A stretch of DNA of 64,000 bases from Metopolophium dirhodum (GCF_019925205.1 NC_083564.1:15534134-15598133), one strand, 5' to 3'. Positions 35,930-49,654 are shown, counted from the stretch's first letter. Notes: a model not told the origin generated them from the letters alone. Program-made: numbers and translations.

Positions 35930-38500
35930 TATTGTTTTTTAATTTTATTCATAGACTGTAATTTTATAGTATTATGTATCTGTAGTTGTATCTCAGTTGT
36001 TAGGTATTCTAAACGCTAAGGGAAATCTCTAAGAAACATTTTATAAAATATTAATTATTTATCGAAAAACAACTCCCGTATCACCCACCAGTCAGTTTAA
36101 TTCATACCCGGCTTACTATTTATTTACGTATGGACGACATCGAATAATAGTTTTAGATTATATTAAGATTTCTTTTTTATATCTTAAATTATGAACATAT
36201 GAACTGATGTAGGGTTACAAAGATCAATTTACGAAGATCAATATCATGTCTACATTTTTGTGGAAAGATGAATTTCATGTCAATACTTTTGTGGGTAAAA
36301 AAATTCTCAGTGTTTCATAAAATAGTATCTCTGTAGATTAAATATTTATAGTAAGGAGCTTAAACTTTAGATAGACGTCACGGTATTGTCGGTGAAGTGT
36401 CTAGAACTTTTTTTTTTTTATAAAAACTGAAAAAAAAAAGAACAACAAATAACATTTTATGTCACGGACAAAACCCTATTTCGAAGAAAAGGTCTTTTAT
36501 TATGTTACAATTTTTTTAAAAAATAATTTTTTATTCTAGTAACTTGAAGTTTTGCATTTTTTTTTTATTTTTATTCATTCATTGTAAACGTGACGATAAT
36601 GTTAAGTTAAAATTTTCGATTTTACTCCAAATTCAATCATAATATTATATATTATTATGATTCTAATAAAAATAGTTACATTAGAAAATAATTCAGGTCA
36701 CATACATTTTTTTAGATGTTTAAAATCACAAAAATCATTAAAAAATACACTCAGAACATTTAAAAAAAAAAAAATTACAACTTTAAAGGGATGTAATAAC
36801 AATATATTTTCATACAATTTACCTGATGTTGATCAGTATTAGTCAATTAGTTTTGACTTGTTCATTTTTGTTTTTTATTTTATCTCGAAAAACTTAAAAG
36901 TATTTGAGTTTTATGTAGCAGTGAGAATAAATTAATATTTTTTTTTAATGAATTCATGCCATTAAACGTTACACGATTTGATAAATATCAGAATATTAAA
37001 ATAATTCAGAAACATGATAATACGATTAAAAATCAGTCAGTAATTATTTAGGTGTTAGAGTTGGGTGTGATACAAAATTAGTGTACCTGTGTTGAAATTT
37101 GAATGTATGAATTTGTAAATAAATTAATAACTTAATTTTGTTAACAGTCATTCAGTATTCAGTAATGTATTTAAATAATGTATTATATGTATTATTTATT
37201 TAAAGCGAGGTGTTAGGTTCTGAACCTGTAATCTATTTCGGAGCTTTGGTTTTTAACAATGACATCGTATTTATTTTTTAGCACATATTGTATTAAAATT
37301 GCATATACAATGCGCCGTCTTATAAAAAATATTGGCATTATTAATTATTATAGTGTTATTATTACGTATTATTTTATTTACATAGAATTAATGGCTGTCA
37401 CTGATTTTGCTATTATTAATTTTTAAGATTATAAAACAGTTTTAATAAAATTATTTTGTAATATTATATAGTTTTGTTTAGCCGAGCTAAGAACTATAAG
37501 CAACAACTTTACGTTAGGTAGTAAAAACTAATATAATTATGCTTAACAGGTTTTTTTAATTATAATATAATATATTAGTGTAACGATGTTGTATAACAAT
37601 GTTTAGTCGAATTTTTAAAACCAATTTAATTACATCATTAATAATGGTACTTGTTTTTGTAATCAAATTGAAAGCTATTTGTTAATATTGTAGAACGTAC
37701 ACATTTAAATGTATGTAATTTTATATTCCAAATGTAGCATGTTTTTTTTTATAATAATGTACTATGTTAAAATTGAATTTATTTGATATATTTTTATTAT
37801 TTTTAAAAATCATATTTAGGCCAGTGAATGGGGTTAGTGATTTGCGGTTATTTTAAGGTTGTTTAAATAGATTTTAAAACAAACATAATTGATTTTAGCA
37901 ATATCAATTTTTAATTAAATTCTTGGCGTAACCTAATCTAAGTCTAAGATTGCATTCTTCTTATTTTATAAAAATAACTACATAGCTTTTAGTTTTAAAA
38001 TGACAATACCTGTGAATTACGAACACAACTAAAATGAACTGCTCTTAGAGTTAAATATTTTAATCGTCGCACATTGAAGTGTACATAAAAAAAAATATTA
38101 TTGTTCTACTTTATTCCGTATTTTTTTTAATCATTATTACTGTATCGGGAATTTTACTGAATATCCATAATTATAATATTATCCTCTTATTCATCCCAAG
38201 GACCGAGCTCACGTATGATCCATATCAATATGCACATAACAATATTTATGAGTGACCCTTGTACAATGTACATAGTGTAGGAGGGTTGTACTTATACAAA
38301 GATCGCTAACTCGGTGCCTTTTATTTTATTTTTTAACATTACATTCTCTAATCATTCTCCACAGCCATACAACAGCGTGAATATATTTATATATGTTCCA
38401 ATAATATTGTGTATTAAAAAAAAAAAATGTATACAAATGTTGTCTTTGCTGTAGTAAACAAAAACCACCAAAAATATTGATTAATAACTTATATATTTTC
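35930..38500. other. Intergenic or intronic, AT-rich
   Basis: Homopolymer-rich AT sequence. If 35260-35487 is a 5' exon, this could be its intron. No coding exon is visible. Confidence 0.5.
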
Positions 38501-38859
38501 AAAATACCCGAGAAATAACGGTTCGAGGGTCAAGTTACCTAATCAAAGTGTGATGTCGGAAAGAGCGATGACCGTGGGGGGTGAATAGTAGTTACACAGT
38601 GCAATATGTACCATACACACGCGATATGTATCATCCATTCATGTTTATAATAATAGCTGATAATACAAGTGAGCACTCGACAAAACTCGGTTCCTCGAAA
38701 ACTGTTGTTTATGACAATAATAATATTGTAACGTTTTTATATTTTAATTCTATATTCATTTTTTTTACGTGCACATCGCAATGACAACTACTACAATACA
38801 ACCCAAATGTACATGATACATTGAAAAAAAAATAGAACGATACCGCGTTGTAAACGTTC

Positions 38860-39900
38860 GGGTAACCGCGGTACGAGTTCTACGGATTGACGATTCGCCG
38901 CGGTACATTACCACTCGTGACGATAATGAATAATAGATCATTTTCCCATGAATAACACCGTACGAAAAATGCAAACTGGACGACGACGGAGTGTCGGAAG
39001 CGTACTATATTATGTTTTCTCGCCGCCCATTATATTTCATACGAATTACATAATGTTTAATAATATATTATAATGTTTATCAATTTATGACTGTATTGTT
39101 ATTCGTGGCGTGTGGTGGGCGCCTACACCGCCACTTCACCACGACCACTGACATAATCATCCTTTCTTGACCCGACGTGATTTTTCGCCTGCGTCACGTT
39201 TGAGCGAGATAATGAGTAATAAATAATGTCGTATGACTACGCGGAGAGCGTAAACGATATTTGAACGTGCCCGCGACGTATACCATGCTGTAGTAGTATG
39301 GCCGTATGGGCGTTTGCGGGTGCACAAGCGGAGGGTGGGTGGCTGCAGGGCGAGAGTCACCGCTTTTGACGTGATCATAATAATATACGACCGAGGCCAC
39401 GGGCACTACATCGATCATTGTTAGAGTTTTCATAAGTAAAACGCGCCTCGCACGGTAGTGTCCTCTTTTCCGTATACCTAATCTATTCGAGAAGCTCCCA
39501 CACGTAAACGCATACGAGTCGTCGTCGACGTAGTTGGTGGTCATCGTTGAGATTTATCAGGATACAAATTCACTCGCATTTCCTCTCTAATCCTGACAAA
39601 TGTTACGTAGTCTGTCTCAATAGCCTTGTCGTCCGCAAGACGTGCGTGCACAATTGATGGGTCGTCCCGACGAAATCGTCTCCATGAGTCCACCTATACA
39701 CCACCCACCTGCCTTGGCTGCCCACCCATCTGCTTGTCCGCGGCGTATCCAGACGTTCACCGCGAGGATTTAACTACGACCCATAATAAATGCTTACGTC
39801 ACACAACCCACCGCGCTCGCTGGATTTCGCAAAACGATTTCAGATATTTCATTCGTGGCGAGTACCGTACGTGGTGGGGGGGGGGGGAGAGAGAGAGGAA
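38860..39900. promoter_or_regulatory. CpG-rich patch, possible regulatory DNA
   Basis: GC and CpG are well above background over about 1 kb, ending in a G-run followed by (GA)n (39875-39897). Several overlapping open frames on both strands are explained by the low AT content and lack any recognisable domain. It could be a promoter, a 5' untranslated exon or a conserved regulatory block. Confidence 0.25.
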
Positions 39901-41074
39901 TACAATAATATAATACAATACGCGAGTATAGGTATGTTAAAATAAAATCACGTACGAGTCTTGTGTAAGTGGTGATATAATATTATATTATTAGGTACCT
40001 ATACACCAATTTTATTGTAATCAATATAATATAATATCTTGACATCGGTATTCATTTTAAGTTTCCCCAATCTTTGTTACCTAATTATTGTTGTTGTCTA
40101 TCGTTATAAAACGTCAGAGAAATTTATTTTAAATAACATTAAGTTTAGATGACATGTCAGGAAAACTTGATATTAATAAAAATATATATAAAATAAAATA
40201 TACACCCCTAATATTATGTCATACGGTCCAAGTGCGTAAAATACATGATAATAATACTACTTATAGATATTGTTTTTATTTCCGAATAAAAAACATAAAT
40301 CCTGTTTTTATTGTGTTTGTATATGTGTCTTTTTTTTATATTAAAAACGGCTGTTTTGTGCTATAACAATAGTTGTACTATACGTTTACGCTGTAAACGA
40401 GCTCGCATGAAATATTCCAGAAAATTTAAACGCTCACGCACATTGAAGACCGCCAACGATATGCGCATTTAAATTATTATATTATATTAACGTATTGTAG
40501 ATCGTTAAAAAAAAATAATTTGTATGAAATTCATAAATCAAGGCAATTTTCATTAGCTGCGTGCAAAGTCATCTACGAGTCGTAGAAGGTTTGTGTACAA
40601 TGAATTCAATAGAACAATGCGAATGTATCAGACCTTTCGTCGTGCACCCTAAACTCATACCTACCTACAGTATAAATATCTACATAGTAATATAATAATA
40701 TTTATTTATTTAAATACATATGCGACCTCCTACAAGTCTAATATTCTTGTTACACATACACATAAATTGTAGGAAGGCATTGCACACAAGTGTTACAACA
40801 AATGTTGTCCAACAATTTACCAACACATTCTTTCGATGGGTTGGATCGATGTCTGTTAATATTCACAGGGGCTAAGTTGTAATCTGAACGTTGAATAATA
40901 ATATCAAATAATTGTACTAATATACTAAATTACTAAATATGTTTTAATAAACTTGTTACTGCAAGATGTAAACGCAGCATGGAATATATTTTAGTTGATA
41001 ATATTAATTCCCTTTAATAGAAGCTTATTGTTTGAAGAAGGTAGGTAAATTGAAAATAAATATGTCATTGGAAA

Positions 41075-41215
41075 TACAGCAGAACCTGTATATTATATCG
41101 GAAACCTCTCTCGAACGGACAAATATGATAAAGTCCCGGAAAAAAGATAGGTATTCCAATGGGCTTGTCTATAACGGAAACTTTTGACGGTCTTGTGACT
41201 GTCTGTTGTATACAT
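41075..41215 (+). mobile_element. pogo/Tigger-like terminal fragment
   Basis: TACAGCAGAACCTG followed by TATCGGAAACCTCT, CGAACGGACAAATAT and GGGCTTGTCTATAACGGAAA resembles the 5' ends of pogo/Tigger-like elements common in aphids (CAGTARAACCTC...). The other terminus was not found, so this is a fragment or solo end. Confidence 0.45.
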
Positions 41216-42185
41216 GTTTCACTTTTAAATTAGTTTTCTTCGATTTAGTTTATAAAAATAAAAATAATAATTATATAAAAAACTATAGATTTTAGAATGT
41301 ATAATCATTAAATATCGACAAATATAAATTATTATAATCAAAAAGACAAAAACGTCTGCTTCAACACTGCCGAGAGCATAATACCGTCATAGTGTTATCG
41401 CGGCGGTTTCTTTGATATTAATTAACGTCGCTGTGGCGATGCTTTAAAAGTATAATTTCATTTTCAGATGATATTATACTCATGCAAGTTTCTTATAATG
41501 TTCAATTTTTTTTTTTTAATTTTTACGGAAACGTTTTGTATACCTATTCTACGTGCAAGCATAAGTCGTACATGTGACTGCGTGTGACGTACAGTGCTAA
41601 AATATTGTTGTTGGCTGCATATACAACAAAGGTCTAGCGATTTTTTTTTCCGGGAGCTTTGTGTACTTGAGAACGGTTTCGATTATATAAATTCATCTCA
41701 CCCCGCAAAAACTATGCAATTTCCGTCCGTGCAATATTTCTAGTATAATAAATTTTATTTTTCATTAAAACAAAATAATAATATTATAACACACACAATG
41801 ATATTAATATGGTGACAATCCGTACTAATATTACAATACTTGCGGTATAGGACCAGAAAATGAATATTATTATTGAAAAAAAAAACTGTCATCCATACCG
41901 CCGGAAAATAGACTGCACACACCTCAAAGTTTTCCTCCCAACGTTCTTCTGAACATATCTCGCGCGTACCTTTAAAGCACTCACTTTGTATATTATGTTT
42001 AAATATTAAATACATATATTATAGCTTTCACCTGCCTACCAGGCAGCAGCTATCTTCTGAACGAGTCATTATTTGAACTGTGGCGCGTCGACATTTCGCT
42101 TGGGGCCAATAACACCGATTCTGTGCATATACTGATGCTTATATTTTAATATTTATATAATATTATGACGTATACACACGCAGAC

Positions 42186-42520
42186 TACAGGGTGATTCGC
42201 CCCAGCATGATCACCCTAATTTTTTCCTTACTGCAACAGTGAATAAGTTATTCAAATTCTAAGTTTTGAAATTTTTAAGTTATTAAAAACTTATTTTCAT
42301 ATATCACTTATATTTTCTATTCAATTTAAGGAGTGTCGTGTGCCGATACAAACTATTATTTGTTGAGAACATAATTGTTTATTTTTTTTTTAAATATTGA
42401 TGTGAACACCAACATTTGAATGAATAATTGTTTCTCTGTTATTAAACTTTAATTTGCTCTACTCCATTATATTTTAAGTACAAAAAAGGGTTGACAATAT
42501 GTTTGGTGAATCACTCTGTA
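42186..42520. mobile_element. Mariner-like MITE
   Basis: Inverted ends TACAGGGTGATTC (left) and GAATCACTCTGTA (right) with TA at each boundary, 335 bp long. TA target duplication and TACAGGGTG ends are typical of Tc1/mariner-derived MITEs. There is no transposase. Confidence 0.65.
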
Positions 42521-42924
42521 TACTATATATACATCGTATAGTGTGCATAACATGAACTGTTAACATTTTTAGTACGCTTGTGTAACATTCTACGTTTTAA
42601 TTGCTAAAATGTATTGCATTAATTTATTATACATTTAAGCGTATCTCAATATCGTTATAATTATACTGAAATATATTGATCTAGAAAATAAATATAATTT
42701 TTACTCAACACATCGCCCTAAAGTTGTTTTAAAATGGATTCACACTGTGACGCTATAAATCTTGCGATGCTCACTGTAAATAACTTTTCCGACTCCAATA
42801 ATTATCATTTATCTATTTTAATACATAAAATCAGTGGTTTTTGGCTAAATAATAGTATGTACGTTTCACATATTGAGTTTTATAATTTTGTTTTTTCTAA
42901 ATTATAAGCTTTATTATTAGCTTT

Positions 42925-43140
42925 TTGACAGGTCTCAACACAATTCTTATCTACCGACTCTGTGACGGTCATTCCCGTGAGAAGGTGGAGAGCGTATTAG
43001 AGGCAATGGTTGAGATATTAATGGATATGAAGGTTTATGCGAGGGTGCCATGCGAGTCATTGTGGCTCAAACGTTTCAATAGGGAGTGTGGAAATTATAT
43101 AGTTGCAATAGTCGTTAAAGTATCTATAACAATATAATAT
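42925..43140 (+). other. Unassigned possible exon or gene relic
   Basis: After an acceptor-like TTTTTGACAG|G an open frame runs with coding-like composition: LCDGHSREKVESVLEAMVEI and later CESLWLKRFNRECGN. Its GC content and amino-acid make-up stand out from the AT-rich flanks. I do not recognise a domain, and there is no good ATG. It could be an exon of an unseen gene, a retrocopy or chance. Confidence 0.3.
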
Positions 43141-43519
43141 ATAAAGTTTCGTCATAAACTGTATAAAATATAAAACAGTTGGCGCCGTGGCGATGTATAA
43201 TTAAGACGACCAACGACCTACATATGGGTAGTGTATTCATCTTGTCACGTGATAGTCAACCAGGGAGTGACCGGCTTAAGTTTAATTATGTTATAATAAT
43301 GTTATATTCATAATCGATGGTAAAACGTTCAGTCGGTTAATGACATATCGTTATTTAAATAATTGAATTTTAAGTGGTGACGGGATATAGGACTGTTTGA
43401 GATGATATTTCTTATGTCTATAATGGGTCGGTGGGTGGCTGGTTGGCCAGCTCTGATTGTGTGTATTAGGTGTCGTACAGCCAACACAAATATCACAACA
43501 AATATTATAATTTATTAAT

Positions 43520-44290
43520 ATATGATACCAAGTTTAGAGTTAATCCTCTGCTCTGGTGTAATGAATGGGGTAAAAATGTTTAATGTAAACAATTTTCTTC
43601 AAAGACTTGAAAATTTTGCGCAGCCACTGAGTCTGAACAAATTTACCTGTAGTTTTCAAAAGCGTCGTGAAAAACAAAAGAAAAATTAAGGAAAAACGGG
43701 AATTTTTACCCAAATTCTGTTTTTGTTTTTGGTGCAACTCTAAAACAAATGACCGTAGGTACATGAAATTTTGACTGAATGTTTATATTAGCATTTCCTA
43801 TATGCCATAACATTTTCCATACATTTTAACTTATTTTGAGCTATTTACGGTCATTGTCAGTTTTCAATTTTTTTAGTATTTTTTTCTGTAACCGTCAATA
43901 AAATTTTATTTGTTGTGTAAAAATGCGTGAAAATGTAATACAAAGGTTCTGATATATTGTTACAATAGCAGATCAAAAATATTGAAAATCCATAGGCACA
44001 ATTTTTTTTATAAGTACCTATTGAAAGTTCAAATTTTGACAAAATTTATCAAATTTAAAATTTTATAATTATTTTGTTGTTTAAAACGTATAAAATGTTC
44101 AATTTTCATATCTAAGGATTGAAAATTTTAAACAAGGTTTCACGTAAATAGGTTATATATAAATTACTTTGTTCACAATAATATCATCAAATATACTTAC
44201 TCTATTATTACTTAGTAATAATCATAGGCTGACTGACCGTCTTCGCTCAGAATCGTTTTTCTTATATTATATCATTGAATTCAAATTTAA
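43520..44290 (-). repeat. Abundant aphid interspersed repeat, long copy
   Basis: I recognise this sequence as a very common aphid genomic repeat. On the minus strand it begins with the box CGATTCTGAGCGAAGACGGT (about 44257-44238), ending in GTCAGTCAGCC. It runs through an AT-rich body to the sequence GACTCAGTGGCTGCGCAAAA and TTACCCCATTCATTACACC. Its open frame (43540-43764) is part of the repeat. No transposase or RT is recognisable and the class is unknown. Confidence 0.6.
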
Positions 44291-45451
44291 CACCAACCAT
44301 TACAGTGACCCACTTTTAACCTATACAGCAGAGTGACACTCACTTGCCCACTTTTTTTTGAAATTTAAATTTTGTTTTTTTTTTTTTACAATTTTTCAAA
44401 ACTTTTTCATCATTGCTTTGCGAATTAATGGGACGTATAACAAAGCAAACATACTATTATAATTTATTATGAATAAAATTATTGACCGGGATGAGACAAA
44501 GACGAAATTCCATTAAAACTTCTTTACGACTTTTCACTATAGCAAGCTACTTAGCTACAGACATTTAAAACCGGCTTGTGACGTCATAATTTCGTCGTCG
44601 CGATGAACCGTATTTGTAGCAATAACATGCAGATTTTACGATACCTACGCACCATTTGAATGTTCTTTGAATGTTCTTTGAACGATTACAAAAACAATAA
44701 TATAAAATGTTTAAAACCACACTCTGTGTTCTGCAAGAGTGTATAAGAAAAATAGTTATTTTTATTTATTTAAACTCGATGTGAAACAATAGTAATAATA
44801 ATAATAATAGTAAAAACAGTTTCTGGAGGATAGTAACTCAACGTAACTGCAAGTTTTTTTTTCTTATACAAACACAAACATTTTTATTAGTAAAGAATTC
44901 AATAGCTGAATGGCTCTATCTATATACAAGATAATATTATATAATATTTTTTATATCACGAAAACCGCTTTATGAGGATGTTTAATACATTTATATTTAT
45001 TCTTGAGATAATATAATATTTTATATCGAGGAGTTCGCTTGGAAGTCTCTTTGCGTGGAATAGCATGTCAGTGTGTACCTATCTATGTATAATTTATATA
45101 ATAATTATTATTGTATACTCTCATATTATTTTCACTTCGATTTCCACGACGTTTTGTTATACTGCACTATAATACTTTATTATGATATAATGAATAGGTA
45201 CACTATTAGTATCGCATATTATACCTGTTTGAAATGTCATATTATAATATAATACTATATCGATATTATACAACTATTATTGATATACTATTATTATATT
45301 GTGTTATGACATGTATAGACGATATTATATCGTTGTGTATACCAACGTGGTGGTTAATAATATATTCTACTAATTATAACGTAAATCAATTACTATGCGT
45401 TGAGCACACGGAAAATTCGATTACGACGTGATTACATTTTAAACACCTGTC

Positions 45452-45528
45452 GGGGATGTAGCTTAAATTGATAGGTCTCGTCGAAAGCGAACGTCAAAAA
45501 TTTTGCGGCCGATGTGCGTAAAAAAAAA
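45452..45528 (+). mobile_element. tRNA-Ala-like 5' half with poly(A)
   Basis: GGGGATGTAGCTTAAATTGA closely resembles the 5' end and A-box of tRNA-Ala (GGGGATGTAGCTCA). No anticodon arm or B-box follows, and a poly(A) run ends the block. It could be a SINE head or tRNA fragment retrocopy. It is not a functional tRNA. Confidence 0.3.
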
Positions 45529-45539
45529 AAAAATAATAT

Positions 45540-45740
45540 CGCATTCGGTTTGTAGACATGTATTCCAGTGCGCACGCGCGGGCTTCTGATCGGAAAATTG
45601 TGGTCGACATCATGGTTTTAAATTTCAGCCAAATTGAATTTCTTCATCCCTTGACCACGGACGCCCGATTCAAATGATGACGTACTTCCTACGTCAAATG
45701 CGTCAACGCGTGTCCTGATTGAAAAAGTGAAACCGTTTTA
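45540..45740. promoter_or_regulatory. GC-richer patch with TGACGTA-type sites
   Basis: GTGCGCACGCGCGGGCTTCT is followed by GATGACGTACTTCCTACGTC, which contains CRE-like TGACG half-sites. It stands out against AT-rich flanks. No transcript can be proposed. Confidence 0.2.
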
Positions 45741-46784
45741 AAAAAATACGCCAAAATTCGATAACATACGTTTGATCGTAATTCGATGATGTGAGCAATA
45801 CGTTTTTAAATTAAAAAATAATAAATACGCCGTTTACATGCAATCGGTAACCAAGTACATATATACAGAGACGACAGCCGAGTTGGGAAATTAAAATGTA
45901 TCCACTGTTAACATGTGTATTAAGGGTGGTCCGTAGGTTTCACTGTGTTAGAATAACACTAGGTATATTATTAATTACTAATTAATAATTAGTATTGACG
46001 GAAGACAGAATATAGTAATTAATTATAATATAAATAATATATATTATTCTGTTGTATCAAGCATAATGTATATAATATAATATATATTAATTAATGTATC
46101 CCTACATAAATTCGAGGTAGGTACATAATATTATAACGGGTATTATTACCTGTTACAATAAATACACATTACAAGAATTATAACTATGAACTAGGTTAAA
46201 AAAACATTGATGTAATATGTGACACAATTTAGCATTAAGACTTAGTCAGTAAGTTTTAGTAGACCAAAACAATATGTAGCATATTGCATATTAGAAACTA
46301 GGTTAAGCTATAATAATATAATAATATAATATAAGAGATAGAAAAGGAAAAAAGTTTATTTTTAGCAGTGATTGCTCCATGCGGTAACTGTAGTACAGAA
46401 CGGTAATAAAGTGTTATATTTAAATTTTTTGTGATTAATAATAATAATAATAATATTTATTGAATCGTTATCAACTACAAAGTAGGTAAAAATTATACAA
46501 TATTCAATGTAAATAAATTCTAAAAGCAAGCTTGTGAAAGGGAGCAGCGTGTTAAAAAACAGTTATACAATATAAATTAAACATAATTTAAAACAATACT
46601 AAACATACATGCAAAATTAAAATTAAATATTAAATAAATACTAAAGGCCAAGTTCAGCGTAACATATAAAATAAAACTTAATTACACTTAACTACACTAT
46701 TACTTTACTTATTTACATAGTTTAAAAATGTTTTTTTATAAAAAAAAGTAGATACATCAAGAAGAGACTAACTAATTATTTTAG

Positions 46785-47515
46785 CATATCGATTTAATTT
46801 TAGTAGACTATTAGAATAAATAATACAGAGTAATGGTCCTAAAACTGTCCCTTGTTGGACTCCACAATTTACAAGTAACCAAGTACTAATCACATTACCA
46901 AGTCTAACTGCTTGATACCTCTATTAGACAAAAAAGATTTCATTAATTGTAATACAACACCTCTGATACCACAATATTCTAATTTTCTTAGGTAGGTATA
47001 AGTATTTTATGGTTGACCGAATCAAATGCTTTTTTGAAATCTAAAATTATACCAATTACTTTTTCATCATTATCAATTTTATTTCTGAAATATGTGTCCA
47101 CACTAAACAAAGCATCATTGGTCGATTTACCTGGTAAAAACCATTCTGATTTTCAGAGTAACAATTATTATTATTAAGAAAGAAAAGAATACGAAATTTG
47201 ATACATTTTTCAAAAACTTAACTGATTGAAAGAGATAAAGAAATAAGTCTGTAATTACCTATATATTTTTTATCACCACTTTTAAAAATCGGAGTAATTA
47301 GGCATTTTTTGAATGAAGTAGGAAAAATTCCAATTTCAAAACATTTATTAAATATAATTGAAAGGTGTTCTGTAATAAAAACAGCAGACTTTATTAAAAT
47401 ATAATTTGTTATCCCCTGATCAAAAAAGAAAATTTTTTTTTACTAATAAGTAAATTCTCAATTTCCAATGAATCAACAGGTTTGAGAACAATAGAATCAT
47501 TCACATGACACTTGT
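46785..47515 (-). pseudogene. Non-LTR retrotransposon reverse-transcriptase relic
   Basis: Translation on the minus strand, with several frameshifts, gives the RT series: FPTSFKKCLITPIFKSGDKK and NYRLISLS (about 47350-47240), motif A as ILDFKKAFDSVNHKIL (about 47060-47006), then CGVQQGTVLGPLL (about 46868-46826). These are the classical blocks of Jockey/CR1-type RT (usual forms LDLSKAFDTVDH and GVPQGSVLGPLL). The endonuclease, the catalytic Y-DD block and ORF1 are not visible. It is a dead fragment. Confidence 0.8.
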
Positions 47516-47534
47516 GGCATCGTATATTGTACTG

Positions 47535-47556
47535 TAAGGTTAGGTTAGGTTAGTTT
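47535..47556 (+). repeat. Short interstitial TTAGG-type repeat
   Basis: AAGGTTAGGTTAGGTTAG gives about three units of the insect telomeric repeat TTAGG beside the RT relic. It is too short to imply a telomere; a shorter GTTAGGTTAGG run occurs near 3767. Confidence 0.6.
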
Positions 47557-48764
47557 ATTAACATCAGTTATACATAGTTATATGATAATAATCTTTTTTT
47601 ATGTTGTCTTATACAGTTATAATACCTATAATAACTTATTATTAAAGAATACAAAAAAAAAAACCGAAATACGCTGCGCTGCACTAGCTTGGAGTCTCTT
47701 CCGGTTCTTCCGTGATCGTGACCGCCACTAGAGTGTAGTGGGTAGTACTTACTGTTTAATTAAGTGTTTATTGCACCTGGATAATCGACGACGGAATATA
47801 GAAACTTTGACAACCATTCGACTTGTTAAAATAGATAACGACTAACTGAGAACAATGTGTTTCTATATTCGTAAATATTGGAATATTTGAGGCATTCATA
47901 TAGTTTCTATTTTGACAACGTCGTAGATTTTTAAACGAAATATTTCGGCCACTTACGTAATATTATGAGCAGCAATAAATTCTGCACAAACAAAACACAT
48001 AAATATACACATTTTTAGTATGGTAAACTGTATCCGAAATTTAATCATCATGAAAAACAGCTATAGTAAAATGCACCCGACATTTTTCTTACATGTAAAA
48101 GGTCGATTTTAAATTCCAACTGGACTTTTATTATGAAAATGCAAAATAGATTGTATGATAAATCCGTCCATTAAAAACGATTTGTGTCGGATATTATAGC
48201 TTTTATTTTAACTCGACTGTATAGTCTTTCGTTTGAATACACCTGAAACTGTACCGACCTTATCATGATAAAAATCATACATCGCGCTCTAAATGCAAGT
48301 AGGAAAATGCCAAAGATATATCATACGTTTTAGAGATTGTCGTGTAGCTAACCGTGTAGCATACCTGTTTCGTTTTATATTAGATTTCGTTTTTGATTTG
48401 ATCATGGTCAATTAATCAATATTACATACTAATATTATAATAAGTCATATTTGGTTAAAATAAAATATATTATAAGAGAATAAAAATACCTAGTTAATAA
48501 ATACATACATCAGTCACTGAAATTTGATTATACTGTCAAAATGATGATGAAACAATTTGTGTTTATATAATTCTTGGTTGTGTGTACCTGTTTTGTTTTT
48601 GAATTGAAACACATTTTCAAACCTATTTGGCTATTCATATTTTTTTATGAGTGTTAATAATTGTTAAAACAAACATTACTAAATAGTATTATATTTATTT
48701 CTGATTACCTATTATATTAAGGTATTAGAAAAAAACACAATCAAAAGGGCAAAAGACGTGTCTC

Positions 48765-48956
48765 CTAGTAACCAAAAGTAACCAAACAGAATAAGAACAC
48801 ATCTTTTGCAGCCATTTCCTTTTCTGTCAAACGAACGATACCAATTTCCATAAAAAAAAAAAAAATGATGTCTGGACATTGGTCTCTGAATGCGTGATTC
48901 CTCAGTTCGGCACTTTTAGTGGCAATACGCTCCTCAGATAGATGGAAGGTCAACAA
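48765..48956 (-). other. Unassigned short frame, possible relic
   Basis: The frame reads MLTFHLSEERIATKSAELRN, then HAFRDQCPDI, a poly-Phe run caused by a T-homopolymer, then VRLTEKEMAAKDVF. The two sides of the homopolymer look protein-like (charged, helix-prone) compared with the neighbourhood. No family is recognised. Confidence 0.25.
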
Positions 48957-49654
48957 TATTCAAATTCGTGTCAAAATCCACACCTAATAATATGGTTTCC
49001 TATAGTATTACATAACAAAATAGGATCAGATGTCGATTTTTTAATATAAAAACGTGATTCGAATTTTGTAGATAACGTGGGTACCTGCACCTGTGGACAA
49101 ACGGTTGACATCGTTCGATTTTAAGCTGAAACATTTTGGACGCTAATGTAGCCGATTCCACCCAATTTTATCATATTGTTACGAAAGGAGAAATAATATG
49201 GTACGCGAAATAAAAATTTGCTCGTGTAATCAACGAGAGTAACATGAGTATGATTATATTATATTATAGTGACAACACTGTCAACACGGTGAGAATATTA
49301 TAATATCGCCCGATTTAAGTAATACATTTTGGTTTCGAGGCCACAGCTGGAATGTCACTCATTGTTTTATTTATGCATGTGAATAGTCCGCGTCTGATGT
49401 AAATTACGACGACACGTGAACGGATATTTTTTTTACATTTTAAAACTTTAAAACTGGGCTAGTACATTTTTATGACGCGCACATCCCACGTTCCTCAAAT
49501 ACAGACACGAGTATCTTAAACAAGTTATAATTTCTCAAAGTAAAACGAACGTGATGCTTGAAGCGATGTACTCAATTGGAATATATTAATGTTGTTTGTT
49601 TGTACAGCCTAGTTTCTGTGTATACGAAGTAATTTTATTACATTTAATGAGGTG

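Noticed and set aside
39194..39544. 116-residue minus-strand frame in the CpG-rich patch
   Set aside because: Overlaps another frame on the same strand (39157-39378), has no domain or splice support, and is expected from low local AT content.
39626..39913. 95-residue plus-strand frame
   Set aside because: Ends in a G-run/(GA)n simple repeat and shows no recognisable domain.
43540..43764. 74-residue minus-strand frame
   Set aside because: Lies wholly within an abundant non-coding aphid repeat.
45452..45528. Functional tRNA-Ala gene
   Set aside because: Only the 5' arm and A-box-like part match; no anticodon stem, T arm or B-box follows.
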